From Candidatus Kaelpia imicola (GTDB lineage: Bacteria; Omnitrophota; Gorgyraeia; Kaelpiales; Kaelpiaceae): a stretch of DNA of 55,793 nt. Positions 17,914-27,353 of the stretch are shown here, piece after piece. The position numbers and the translations under genes were made by a program. Positions within the stretch are counted from its first letter, which is position 1; every line of letters starts with the position of its first letter. The stretch is from the NCBI GenBank assembly GCA_030765505.1, contig JAVCCL010000042.1:1-55793 (forward strand), read 5' to 3'. The notes under the pieces are model-generated. The model made no database searches, had not been told where the DNA came from, and worked only from the letters and a program-made list of their open reading frames with translations.

Positions 17914-17941
17914 TTGACATTTTATGAAGTTCAGAGATAAT
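17914..17941 (+). promoter_or_regulatory. cysE promoter (leaderless)
   Basis: TTGACA (17914-17919) and GATAAT (17936-17941) are separated by 16 bp. Only 8 bases separate the -10 element from the cysE ATG at 17950, so the transcript should begin at or next to the start codon. No Shine-Dalgarno is present. Confidence 0.65.
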
Positions 17942-17949
17942 AAATTACA

Positions 17950-18660
17950 ATGTTTCTAATTATTTTAATTGTTGCAATAATAGCGGGATATGTTATCTCT
18001 ATTCTGCTTAAGTCTGAGATAGAGGCAGCTATGGAGCGTGACCCTGCAGCCAGGAGCAAAATAGCCATAATAATATTATATCCTGGGCTACATGCTTTAA
18101 TCGTCCATAGGTTATCCCATTATCTTTATGGGTTGAGAGTGCCTTTTATCCCCAGATTGATATCTCAGCTGGCAAGACTATTAACCGGCATTGAGATTCA
18201 TCCTGGAGCTGAGATAGACGATGGACTATTCATAGACCATGGAATGGGCGTTGTAATAGGTGAGACCTCTATGCTAGGTAAAAATGTGACTCTCTATCAG
18301 GGTGTTACATTGGGGGGGACCGGCAAAGAGCGGGGAAAACGCCACCCTACCATAGGAGATAATGTTGTTATAGGTTCCGGAGCCAAAGTGCTGGGCAATA
18401 TAAGAATAGGAGACAATGTTCAGATAGGTTCCAATGCTGTTGTTATAAAAGATGTACCTGACGACTCTACTGTCGTTGGAGTTCCGGGAAGAATGGTGAA
18501 GAGAGAGGGGGTAAAAATACCCAAGATATCTTTAGATCATACAAATCTACCTGACCCTTTAGCTCAGTCTATAGACCATATTCAGAGCGAGATAAACGAA
18601 ATAGAAGGTGTCTTAAAGCAGTGGCGTAAAAAGAAAGAAGAAGAGCTGAATGGCGATTAA
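17950..18660 (+). CDS. cysE: Serine O-acetyltransferase
   Basis: CysE makes O-acetylserine for cysteine synthesis. The 236-residue protein begins with a hydrophobic segment, then AAMERDPAARS and LIVHRLSHYLYG. A left-handed hexapeptide beta-helix follows, with GAEIDDGLFIDHGMGVVIGE, and a tail beginning VVGVPGRMVKR. The hydrophobic N-terminus is longer than in E. coli-type enzymes and fits the short, N-terminally reduced class. It heads a unit with cysS (11-bp overlap), coupling cysteine synthesis and charging. Confidence 0.92.
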   Translation: MFLIILIVAIIAGYVISILLKSEIEAAMERDPAARSKIAIIILYPGLHALIVHRLSHYLYGLRVPFIPRLISQLARLLTGIEIHPGAEIDDGLFIDHGMGVVIGETSMLGKNVTLYQGVTLGGTGKERGKRHPTIGDNVVIGSGAKVLGNIRIGDNVQIGSNAVVIKDVPDDSTVVGVPGRMVKREGVKIPKISLDHTNLPDPLAQSIDHIQSEINEIEGVLKQWRKKKEEELNGD

Positions 18661-20098
18661 ACTCTTAAACTCCCTTAGTAAGAAGAAAGAAGAGTTTCAA
18701 CCTATAAGAGAGAATAAGGTCAGCATCTATCTCTGCGGGCCTACTGTCTATGATAAACCCCATTTAGGGCATTTAAGAAGCGCTTACGATTTTGATGTTA
18801 TAAGAAAATATTTTCTATTTTCAGGGTATGAAGTATTGTTTTTAAGAAACGTTACCGATATAGATGATAAGATTATAGATAAGGCTAGAAGTTCATCGAG
18901 TAAAGATCTAAAAGAATCAACTCGTGAGATTGCTGATAAATATTACAAGGTTTACGATCTTTGGATGACCCAGTTTGGGATAATGCCTCCTGATTTAGAA
19001 CCCTGGGCTACGGATCACATATCCCAGATGCAAGAGATGATTCAAGAACTTATTGATAGAGATTGTGCCTATCTCTCAGACGGAGACGTTTATTTTGATA
19101 TTAAGAAGTTCAAAAATTACGGTAAGCTCTCTCATCGCTCTGCTGAAGATATGATATCAGGAGTAAGAGTTGAGCCAGGCGATAAAAAGAGAGATTCTCT
19201 TGATTTTGCTCTCTGGAAAAAAGCTAAAGAAGGTGAGCCTTCTTGGGAGAGTCCTTGGGGCAAGGGGAGGCCTGGTTGGCACATAGAGTGCTCAGCTATG
19301 AGCACATGTTACCTAGGGAATACTTTTGATATTCATGCCGGCGGAAGAGATCTGATATTCCCCCATCATGAGAACGAGATTGCCCAGGCTGAAGCGGCAA
19401 CAGGAAAGAGATTTGCAAATTACTGGCTGCATAATGGAATGCTTACAATTGATGCTCAAAAAATGGCTAAATCTCTTGGTAATTTTATAGCAATAGAGGA
19501 TGTTTTAAGTAAGTATCATCCTGATGTTGTTAAGATGTTTTTTCTCTCTACAAATTACAGTAGTCCTATCGATTTTTCCTGGCAGAGATTGGATGGGTTG
19601 AAATCAGTAAAGAGTAGTTTTGATTCTTTCTTTTCAAAGTTAAGGGTGATAAGAAATGTAGAATACTTGAAATCTGAAGTAAAGTTTGGGAAAGAATATT
19701 CTGAATTTGATAATCAGATAGATGGTCTAGCTTCTAAATTTAAAGATGCTATGGATGACAATTTTAATACTGCCTTAGCATTCGGGGTTCTTAATGAGAT
19801 GTTGAGTCTCGGTAATAAAATATACGATGATAAAAATATAGAGTTTTCGTCTAAGGTTATTCTTTTGATCAGGATAAAGAATCTTGTTTTAAAGTTCTCT
19901 AAAATATTTGGTCTTTTTGAGAATCTTGATTCAGGGATAGAGGGTTATAAGCAGGCAGTCGATATTTTGGTAAGAATTAGAGATGAATTAAGAGATCAGA
20001 AGTTATATCAATTAGCAGATAAGATAAGAGGTTCTTTGGAGAACATAGGAATAGTCTTAGAAGACGGCGCGGGTGGATCCAGCTGGAGAAAGGTTTAA
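18650..20098 (+). CDS. cysS: Cysteinyl-tRNA synthetase
   Basis: This class I synthetase charges tRNA-Cys. Its 482 residues include the zinc/active-site start YLCGPTVYDKPHLGHLR, CSAMSTCYLG, the zinc ligands in GGRDLIFPHHENE, and KMAKSLGNF as the KMSKS loop (Ser to Ala at the third position, which is tolerated). The start overlaps cysE by 11 bases. Confidence 0.95.
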   Translation: MAIKLLNSLSKKKEEFQPIRENKVSIYLCGPTVYDKPHLGHLRSAYDFDVIRKYFLFSGYEVLFLRNVTDIDDKIIDKARSSSSKDLKESTREIADKYYKVYDLWMTQFGIMPPDLEPWATDHISQMQEMIQELIDRDCAYLSDGDVYFDIKKFKNYGKLSHRSAEDMISGVRVEPGDKKRDSLDFALWKKAKEGEPSWESPWGKGRPGWHIECSAMSTCYLGNTFDIHAGGRDLIFPHHENEIAQAEAATGKRFANYWLHNGMLTIDAQKMAKSLGNFIAIEDVLSKYHPDVVKMFFLSTNYSSPIDFSWQRLDGLKSVKSSFDSFFSKLRVIRNVEYLKSEVKFGKEYSEFDNQIDGLASKFKDAMDDNFNTALAFGVLNEMLSLGNKIYDDKNIEFSSKVILLIRIKNLVLKFSKIFGLFENLDSGIEGYKQAVDILVRIRDELRDQKLYQLADKIRGSLENIGIVLEDGAGGSSWRKV

Positions 20099-20100
20099 AT

Positions 20101-21048
20101 TTGAAATCTAGAAACAAAGAATCTCTAGCAGCTTTTCTATTTTTAACTCCAAATATGATTGGGTTTTTGGTTTTTACTTTTTTACCTGTGATATTCTCTC
20201 TTGTCTTAAGTTTTTTTCATTGGGAACTTGTCGGTAGCGGAGAGTCTCTTTTTTCTAATCTTAAGTTTGTTGGTTTTGCCAACTTTGTTAAGCTTCTAGG
20301 TTTTCATTTTAAAGATGGTCACTTAATAGCTAATGATCCCCATTTCTGGTACTATCTCTACAATACTATATTCCTGATGCTTATAATTCCTGTAGGCATT
20401 CTAGGATCTTTGATATTAGCCGTAGCTGTTAATCAAAAATTAAAAGGTGTTGTATTATATCGAGTCATATTCTTTCTTCCGGTTATATGTCCTATTGCCG
20501 CAATAGCAGTTCTCTGGAAAGTCTTGCTCAATCCCGATTTTGGGCTTATAAATAGTTTGATAGTTAAGTTCTCAACTCTATTAGGCTTAGAGATAGAAGG
20601 ACCTAATTGGCTGTCTGATACTAATTGGGCAAAGCCGGCAATCATGCTTGTTAATCTCTGGATGACTGTGGGCGGTTATAATATGATCCTATATTTGGCA
20701 GCATTGCAGGGTATTCCAAAGGATCTCTATGAGGCAGCAAATATAGATGGGGCTAGCTCTTGGCATAGATTCCGCTATATTACGGTTCCAATGATATCTC
20801 CGACCACCTTCTTTATAACCATTATGAGTATCATTGGAGGGTTACAGGGTTCTTTTGCCATAATATATATCTTAACAGGGGGAGGTCCAGCCGGATCATC
20901 TACCACTATAATGTATTACATATTTACAAATCTTTATGAATTTCAAAAGGCTGGTTATGCTGCTGCTGTTGCCTGGGTGTTGTTTATTTTAATATTTCTT
21001 TTCTCCAGAATATATTGGAAGAGAGGCGGGAGTTTGGTTCACTACTGA
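20101..21048 (+). CDS. ABC sugar permease, MalF/UgpA type
   Basis: This is an inner-membrane permease subunit of a carbohydrate ABC importer. The TTG start at 20101 is preceded by ggagaaagg. The 315-residue product has six predicted membrane segments and the EAA loop EAANIDGASSWHRFRYITVP near residues 212-231, which docks the ATPase. It is followed directly by the second permease. No solute-binding protein or ATPase gene is in the window, so the substrate is unknown and a shared MsmK/MalK-type ATPase must be encoded elsewhere. Confidence 0.88.
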   Translation: MKSRNKESLAAFLFLTPNMIGFLVFTFLPVIFSLVLSFFHWELVGSGESLFSNLKFVGFANFVKLLGFHFKDGHLIANDPHFWYYLYNTIFLMLIIPVGILGSLILAVAVNQKLKGVVLYRVIFFLPVICPIAAIAVLWKVLLNPDFGLINSLIVKFSTLLGLEIEGPNWLSDTNWAKPAIMLVNLWMTVGGYNMILYLAALQGIPKDLYEAANIDGASSWHRFRYITVPMISPTTFFITIMSIIGGLQGSFAIIYILTGGGPAGSSTTIMYYIFTNLYEFQKAGYAAAVAWVLFILIFLFSRIYWKRGGSLVHY

Positions 21049-21056
21049 GAATTTTA

Positions 21057-21926
21057 ATGAAGAGCGAGATTAAAAATAGAAAAAGATTTGATGGAAAGAT
21101 TACCAAAAATGTTTTTTGGTATCTCTTTCTTTCTATTTTTGGTATTACCATGATTCTGCCTTTTGCTTGGATGGTATCTACATCACTTAAAGATTCTGTC
21201 GAGGTCTATACAGGAGACCCTTTAGATTGGCGAAGCTGGATACCTGATAATTTTATTTGGCAGAACTATATTGATGTTTTTAGGGTAATACCATTTTTAA
21301 GATTTTATTTTAATTCTCTATTCGTTGCCTTGTGTGTAACTTTAGGTGTTGTTATTACAAGCTCTCTTGCCGGCTATGCTTTTTCGCGGCTTAATTTCAT
21401 AGCTAGAGATAAAATATTCTTTACCTATCTTGCAACTATGATGATACCGGGTGCTGTTGTAATAATACCGGTCTTTATTTTAATGCGCTACTTTGGTTGG
21501 ATAGATAGCTATAAAGCATTGGTTATTCCCGCTATGTTTACAGCCTATGGCACTTTTATGCTGAGGCAGTTTTTTATGACGTTGCCTAAAGATTTAGAAG
21601 ATGCTGCTAAAATTGATGGCTGCGGTTATCTGGGGATATTTTTAAGAATAATACTGCCTCTTTCAAAACCGGCTCTGGCAACTCTTACCGTCTTTACCTT
21701 TATAGGCAACTGGCAGAGTCTGCTCTGGCCGCTTCTTGTGACTAACTCGATTGAGATGTTTACTGTTCCTATCGGTCTATCTTATTTTGAGTCTCAGTAT
21801 TACCTTGTTAATTGGACGCTTCTTATGGCGGCCTCTACTATGGCAATCATTCCTATCGTTACAATCTTTGTCTTTGCTCAGAAGTTCTTTATCCAGGGCA
21901 TCAAGCTTGAAGGGATTAAAGGATGA
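21057..21926 (+). CDS. ABC sugar permease, MalG/UgpE type
   Basis: This is the second permease of the pair, a MalG-like protein with six membrane segments. It carries the EAA loop DAAKIDGCGYLGIFLRIILP and the C-terminal FFIQGIKLEGIKG typical of this subunit. The frame is open back to 21015, but ATG 21057 lies just after the first permease's stop and gives a normal 289-residue protein. Its end overlaps tmk (ATGA). The placement between cysS and tmk without a binding protein is odd. Confidence 0.85.
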   Translation: MKSEIKNRKRFDGKITKNVFWYLFLSIFGITMILPFAWMVSTSLKDSVEVYTGDPLDWRSWIPDNFIWQNYIDVFRVIPFLRFYFNSLFVALCVTLGVVITSSLAGYAFSRLNFIARDKIFFTYLATMMIPGAVVIIPVFILMRYFGWIDSYKALVIPAMFTAYGTFMLRQFFMTLPKDLEDAAKIDGCGYLGIFLRIILPLSKPALATLTVFTFIGNWQSLLWPLLVTNSIEMFTVPIGLSYFESQYYLVNWTLLMAASTMAIIPIVTIFVFAQKFFIQGIKLEGIKG

Positions 21927-22537
21927 GGGGAGTATTCGTTACATTTGAAGGTATTGAGGGAAGCGGTAAATCTACCCAAGCAAGCCTTTTTATAGATTGG
22001 TGTCAGGAAAAAGGTAGGAAGGTAATTTTTTTAAGGGAACCCGGCTCGACTTCTATTGGTGAGAAAATACGCGAAGTATTGTTATCTCTTGATTATGAAA
22101 ATTTTTACTCTCAGACTGAACTTCTGCTTTTTCTGTCTGCTAGGGCGCAGATGGTGAGAGAGAAGATAAGCCCTGCCTTAGAAAAAGGTGTTATAGTTAT
22201 TTTGGACAGATATTCAGATTCTACTTTTGCCTATCAGGGATACGGGGAAGGTATTCCTTTAGAGCTTATTGATAAAATGAATTCTTTTGCAACTTCTAAT
22301 CTTATGCCGGATATTACTTTTCTTTTGGATATAGAGATAGAAGAGGGTTTAAAAAGAGCAGGTTTTAAGGATAGGATTGAAAAAAAAGGTTTGGAGTTTC
22401 ATCGAAAAGTAAGAGATGGTTATTACCAATTAACCGAGAATTCTGATGGAAGGATACGTATTATTAAGGTCAAGAAAGATTTCTCAGAGACTCAAAAAGA
22501 AATAAGAGAAATTTTCCAGAAAAAGTTTTCTTTATAA
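21923..22537 (+). CDS. tmk: Thymidylate kinase
   Basis: Tmk phosphorylates dTMP to dTDP. The 204-residue protein has the P-loop FEGIEGSGKST near residues 8-18, REPGSTSIGEKIR (the dTMP-binding DR[E]PG-type segment), DRYSDSTFAYQGYG near 92-105, and DIEIEEGLKRAG. It starts inside the stop of the permease gene and ends the plus-strand run before the convergent RND operon. Confidence 0.93.
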   Translation: MRGVFVTFEGIEGSGKSTQASLFIDWCQEKGRKVIFLREPGSTSIGEKIREVLLSLDYENFYSQTELLLFLSARAQMVREKISPALEKGVIVILDRYSDSTFAYQGYGEGIPLELIDKMNSFATSNLMPDITFLLDIEIEEGLKRAGFKDRIEKKGLEFHRKVRDGYYQLTENSDGRIRIIKVKKDFSETQKEIREIFQKKFSL

Positions 22538-22686
22538 AGTTCTTTCTGCTTCAAATTGACTGTGATAATAGTATCGATATATAAACAACGAATCAAAGAT
22601 TAATTAATAATAAAGAGATAAAGATGAATAGATGGTAGTCAATAATTCAGTTAAACAAAAATATTTAAGTTTTTAGCACAGGGCAG

Positions 22687-25600
22687 TTAGTCTGAATTAT
22701 TCTCGTTCTTCTTTCTTGCAGTCTCATGATGGGCTATCTTTATAGTAATATCGTCAATAACGGCATAGATGCAGGGAATAACTATTAGAGTTAAAACTGT
22801 TGCACAGATTAAACCCCAGACAATAGTTAAAGCCATGGGTTTTAAGAACGGATCGCCTCCCCAGATGCCGTAGGCTGTGGGAGTTAGACCTAGAGAAGTT
22901 GTTATTGTTGTAAGCAGAACAGGTCTAAGACGTAACCGGCCTGCCTCTATGATCGACTTACGTCTATCTATGCCTTTTTGGCGCAAGTTGTTTATGAATT
23001 CAACCAGGACTATTGAGTCATTAACAACTATACCGCTTAGGCCGACTACTCCCATAAGCATAAAGAAACTTAATGGAAGGCCGTGCAATAAGAATGCCCA
23101 AATTACTCCTATTAAGCCAAAGGGAATAGCCATCATGACAATAAATGGTTGAATAAGCGAATTAAAGTTAGCAGCCAATATCATAAATATGCAGAAGAAT
23201 GCAATTATAAAAGCTCTCATGAATCCTTGGAGCGATTTTACGTTCTCTTCCTGTTCACCGCCGAATTTAACTGTATACCCTGGGTATTGCTTAGGTATAT
23301 CTTCCATCTTTTGAGCAAGAAGCTGGTTGGCCTTGAGAGAGGTTATTTTTTTGTTATCTACATCGGCTCTGATTGTTATTACTCTCCTACCGTCTAAGTG
23401 GCGTATCGTAGAGATAGCCGTCTTATCTTCTATTTTAGCTACCTTATTAAGAGGTATCAGGTTATTGAATTTATTGAGAATTAGTATTTTATTGAAAGTG
23501 GCTCTATCATTGCGATAGTTTTGCGGAAACATTACCAGAACATCTATCTCTTCTTCTGCTTTTGTCGGTTTTATTGAGGTTGCAATTCCTCCTCTAAATG
23601 TTGCACGGATATTTGAAGCAATCTCGCTAATTGATAAGTAGGTGCTAGCTGCAGCTTCTTCATCGACAACTACTCTTATCTCACTCTGTCCTATTTCGTA
23701 ATCTGATGTTATGTCGGTTATACCTGGGATATTCTCTAACATTGAATATGTTTTCCGAGATATCTCATTTAGTACCTCAAAGCTCTCGCCTCTTATTTGG
23801 ATTGCTATGGCTTTACCTGTTGGAGGTCCCTCTTTCTCTTTTTCAAAATATACTTCATCAAAGCCTTCTAGATCTTTTAATAAAGGTCTTAAGTCGTCGA
23901 CAATCTCATCGACCTCTCTTTTTCTATCTGCAGTAGGGCTAAGATATACAGTAACCTGAGCAATATGGCTTCCAATCTTTCCACTGGGATCGAATGTGCG
24001 GTGCGATAACCCGGATCTACCAATTTCAGTTGTATAGGCATCAAGTTCATCAGATGGGAGTTCAGATACTACTTCTTCTATTTTATACATCAATCTCTCT
24101 GTCTCGTAAAGATTGGTTCCTATTGGTGCTTCTGCTTTTATATAGAATTGCTCGATGCCCTGGCTTCCAAATAGTATAAAGGGCATAAATTTAGCGGTCA
24201 CAAATGTTAAGATTAGAATTATAAATATCACTGTTAATACAATGTAACGTTTGTTTAAAGCTTTATTTATGGTTTTAGTATAGAAATTAATTAGAGTTTT
24301 AAACCAGGGTAATTCTTTCCTGGATTTAAATTTTTCACCTGCTTTTACCTTTATAAAATCTGCAATATGGGAGGGTAGAATTACCAATGCTTCGAATAAA
24401 GATGCAGCTAGAGCAATTGTTACAACAATAGGTATTCCACGGATAAATTTTCCAATCATACCTTCCATAAGCATAAGCGGTATAAAGGCTGCTACTGTAG
24501 TTATAATTGTTGCGGTTACCGGCTTAATAACTTCCTCTGTTCCTAAAATGGCTGCTTTTCGGGGTGGGTATCCTTCTTCTATATAGCGGGAGCAGTTCTC
24601 GGCTATGATTATTCCATCATCTACAATCATGCCTAATACTATAATAAGCCCAAACATAGTTATCAGGTTTACACTTATTCCGACAAAACCCATTATTGCC
24701 AGAGTTATGCTAAAAGCTATAGGTATGCCCAAAGCAGTAAGAAAGGCTATCTTTGAATTCAGGAAGAGCATCAACACTCCCAAGACTAAAAATATTCCAA
24801 TAATTCCATTCTGCCTCAATACCCCAAGGCGTCTTTTGACATAGAAGGACATATCGTCAATATAGGAGATATGGAGTTTTGAATTAGCATACTTTGTGTA
24901 TTTTTTGACAGCTTTTTTAACAGCAGTTACTGTCCTTATTGCATCACCGCTGCTTTTTTTAATAACTGTTAATGCTATAGAACGGGTACCAAAGTTTTTG
25001 TTTATTGAATCTTCTTCTTCAAAAGAGAATCTTACCTTAGCAACTTCTTTTACATAGAGCCAGTTTCCTGCATCATTTGCTCTTATTACAACATTCTCTA
25101 TCTCATTTACTGTATGGAACTCTCCTGTAGTTCTGATGCTGAACTCTTCATTGGCTCTGATCTTTCCTGCAGGTATGCTTATATTTCTTTTACTCAGTGC
25201 CGCCATTATCTCTTCAAGCGAGATCTGATACTCTTTTATCTTATCGGGGTCAACTTCGACCCAAACTTCTTTATTACGCCAACCGCTTTTAGATATTGAA
25301 GATACGCCTTCTATATCTTCGAGAATATCTTCCAGGTTCTCGGCATCTTTCTGCAAATCCCATTCACTCATATCTCCGCTCAATGCAATTTTAATAACTG
25401 GGATTTCATCCGATGTTATCTCTATTACCCGAGGGTCTTCTTTAATCTCACCGGGTAGACCTCTTACTCTATCTACAGCTTTTTGGATATTATCTATTAC
25501 CTTATCTTTATCTCTAGCATCTTCACTTATCTCTACTGATATTGAAGAGAGGTTATCCGTTGAAGAAGAGCTAAACTCTTCTATACCATCTACGCCTTTA

Positions 25601-25818
25601 AGTTCTTTCTCAATAGGAGTAGTTACTAATTTTTCTACTTCATTAGGGGTTGCTCCTGGATAGACTGTTGTTATTATAACAGTATCAAAAGATACCTCAG
25701 GGAATGCCTCCTTCTTTATCTTTGATATAAAGAGGGTATAAAATCCTGCGATAAGGATAAATATAGATATGAGGTTTATTAATAGCGAGTGTTTTACAGA
25801 GAATTCACTTATCTTCAT
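22687..25818 (-). CDS. RND-family efflux permease (AcrB/HAE-like)
   Basis: This is a proton-driven inner-membrane transporter of 1043 residues. The N-terminus (FSVKHSLLINLISIFI), two large periplasmic loops and two blocks of membrane helices follow the RND plan. The proton-relay acidic pair is in GMIVDDGIIIAENCSRY (fourth helix), and VVNDSIVLVEFINNLR lies in the tenth. Its start overlaps the tolC gene by 4 bases. An adaptor (HlyD/AcrA) gene, normally essential for tripartite pumps, is missing from this operon. Confidence 0.9.
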   Translation of the reverse strand: MKISEFSVKHSLLINLISIFILIAGFYTLFISKIKKEAFPEVSFDTVIITTVYPGATPNEVEKLVTTPIEKELKGVDGIEEFSSSSTDNLSSISVEISEDARDKDKVIDNIQKAVDRVRGLPGEIKEDPRVIEITSDEIPVIKIALSGDMSEWDLQKDAENLEDILEDIEGVSSISKSGWRNKEVWVEVDPDKIKEYQISLEEIMAALSKRNISIPAGKIRANEEFSIRTTGEFHTVNEIENVVIRANDAGNWLYVKEVAKVRFSFEEEDSINKNFGTRSIALTVIKKSSGDAIRTVTAVKKAVKKYTKYANSKLHISYIDDMSFYVKRRLGVLRQNGIIGIFLVLGVLMLFLNSKIAFLTALGIPIAFSITLAIMGFVGISVNLITMFGLIIVLGMIVDDGIIIAENCSRYIEEGYPPRKAAILGTEEVIKPVTATIITTVAAFIPLMLMEGMIGKFIRGIPIVVTIALAASLFEALVILPSHIADFIKVKAGEKFKSRKELPWFKTLINFYTKTINKALNKRYIVLTVIFIILILTFVTAKFMPFILFGSQGIEQFYIKAEAPIGTNLYETERLMYKIEEVVSELPSDELDAYTTEIGRSGLSHRTFDPSGKIGSHIAQVTVYLSPTADRKREVDEIVDDLRPLLKDLEGFDEVYFEKEKEGPPTGKAIAIQIRGESFEVLNEISRKTYSMLENIPGITDITSDYEIGQSEIRVVVDEEAAASTYLSISEIASNIRATFRGGIATSIKPTKAEEEIDVLVMFPQNYRNDRATFNKILILNKFNNLIPLNKVAKIEDKTAISTIRHLDGRRVITIRADVDNKKITSLKANQLLAQKMEDIPKQYPGYTVKFGGEQEENVKSLQGFMRAFIIAFFCIFMILAANFNSLIQPFIVMMAIPFGLIGVIWAFLLHGLPLSFFMLMGVVGLSGIVVNDSIVLVEFINNLRQKGIDRRKSIIEAGRLRLRPVLLTTITTSLGLTPTAYGIWGGDPFLKPMALTIVWGLICATVLTLIVIPCIYAVIDDITIKIAHHETARKKNENNSD

Positions 25819-27353
25819 AGTTCAGAGTTCCAGTATCTATCAAGCAGCGTATTTTTTGTAATAGCCAAATCTATCAAACTGATATGGTAGTTATAGAGAG
25901 TGGTTGCAAGGTTTAGTTCTGCATTTAATAGGTCTTCTTCATATCTTATAACTGCATCTGAGCTGGATCTTCCGTAATTAAATCTTTTCATCTCCTCCTG
26001 GAGTTTATTTCTCTGCAGCTCTACAATTGAGCTATAAAGTTCAGTCTGACTCTTTAAGCTATTTACGCTTTTGACCTTGTTGTACGCTTCTTTAAGTATC
26101 AATCGTTCAACTCTTTTTAAAGAGAGCAAGAGCTGTTCCTTGTAGAGACGTGCTTCTTTAAGCTCTGAACGGGCTTCTCTATTCTCTATCGGAATATTGA
26201 AGCTTATCCCTACGTAAGTTTGAGAGTCATTCTCTCTTGATAGATCACTCCAGGCATCGCTCTCGCTGCTTCTGATACCATTTTTAATAAAACTTGCTTC
26301 TAGATCTATCTCTGGCCAGAGAGAATTTTTCTTTATGTTGATATCTATATCTTTGGACTTAAGTCTGTTTTCAATAGTCTTATAGTCACGCCTGGTCTCT
26401 ATTGCTTTTTTTAATTCCGTATTCACGTCTTTACTTAGAAGCTCTGTTTTTAAGCTATCCAATATCTTTATATCAATAGAAGAGTCTTCTTCGTTTAACA
26501 AGAATAGTAGATTGTTTTTAACCAGTTCTCTTTCTAGCTCTGCAACAAGGAGCTCATTCTTTCTATTTTGAAAGTTTGCTTTAGCTGCAAATATATCTAC
26601 TTCTTCTGCCAGACCGCGTGAATATTTATCTTCATATCTTGTATATAATTCGTTGGCTTTATTGAGCATATCATTTCTTATATTCAATATTTTATCTCTT
26701 AAAACCAAGCCCCAGTATTCGGTCTGGACATTATATATGACACGTTCTATGGAATCTAAAGAAGAGTATTCAGCATTCTCTATATCTATCTTGGTTATTT
26801 TGATCTCATTCCGGTCTTTAAGGCCGAAGAAGTTTTTACCTAAAGACTGAGTTAAAGTTATAGCTCCAGATGCTTCATAGTTCGGGTTTACTGCAACTGT
26901 CGAAAGGCTTGATGAGGTTCTTATATCTGCTGCTTCAAGTTCTATAGTTGAACCTGTTGGCAGAGTCTTTTCTATTCCCATTGAAAATGATTTACTGCGT
27001 GTATGAGAGTTATCTATTGTTGAGGATAACTGCTGCTTATTATCACGATAGTCAGCTTCTAAAGTTAAAAACGTATCAAAGATAGACTTTTCTTTTTTAA
27101 GTTTTGTCCTGCTTCTGTAGGCATCATATTTTGCAATCTGTATCTCTAATGAATTTTTGAGCGCAAGCTCTGTTACAGATTCAATTGATAAAGGCAATGT
27201 TATGTTATGCTCATTTTTTTTAGTTTTAAAGTCTATTCTCTCTTTATCTATTTCATTTAAAGAGAGAGCTTTGTCGTTGTTAAGCATTACAATAAGAATA
27301 GCTAATAATAGGACTATTGCTTTATATAAAATCAGATGTTTATCTTTCTTCAT
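25815..27353 (-). CDS. TolC-family outer-membrane channel
   Basis: The product is 512 residues with an N-terminal signal peptide (hydrophobic residues about 8-24). Two OEP repeats of helical hairpins and strands follow, with typical phrases such as ITLTQSLGKNF, NLATTLYNYHISLIDL and ALKNSLEIQIAKYDAYRS. It forms the outer-membrane exit duct of efflux or secretion systems. It lies between marR (14-bp overlap) and the RND permease (4-bp overlap), so all three are translated from one mRNA. Confidence 0.88.
   Translation of the reverse strand: MKKDKHLILYKAIVLLLAILIVMLNNDKALSLNEIDKERIDFKTKKNEHNITLPLSIESVTELALKNSLEIQIAKYDAYRSRTKLKKEKSIFDTFLTLEADYRDNKQQLSSTIDNSHTRSKSFSMGIEKTLPTGSTIELEAADIRTSSSLSTVAVNPNYEASGAITLTQSLGKNFFGLKDRNEIKITKIDIENAEYSSLDSIERVIYNVQTEYWGLVLRDKILNIRNDMLNKANELYTRYEDKYSRGLAEEVDIFAAKANFQNRKNELLVAELERELVKNNLLFLLNEEDSSIDIKILDSLKTELLSKDVNTELKKAIETRRDYKTIENRLKSKDIDINIKKNSLWPEIDLEASFIKNGIRSSESDAWSDLSRENDSQTYVGISFNIPIENREARSELKEARLYKEQLLLSLKRVERLILKEAYNKVKSVNSLKSQTELYSSIVELQRNKLQEEMKRFNYGRSSSDAVIRYEEDLLNAELNLATTLYNYHISLIDLAITKNTLLDRYWNSEL

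Noticed and set aside
22556-22585. TTGACT-N18-TATAAA promoter-like sequence between tmk and the RND gene
   Set aside because: No gene or stable hairpin follows on the plus strand. In AT-rich spacer DNA such matches arise by chance.
22641-22701. AATAATTCAG / CTGAATTATT inverted repeat between the tmk and RND gene ends
   Set aside because: The arms are 41 bases apart and purely AT-rich apart from one CAG, with no U-tract. Resemblance to the MarR half-site is only eight bases, so neither a terminator nor a second operator is supported.
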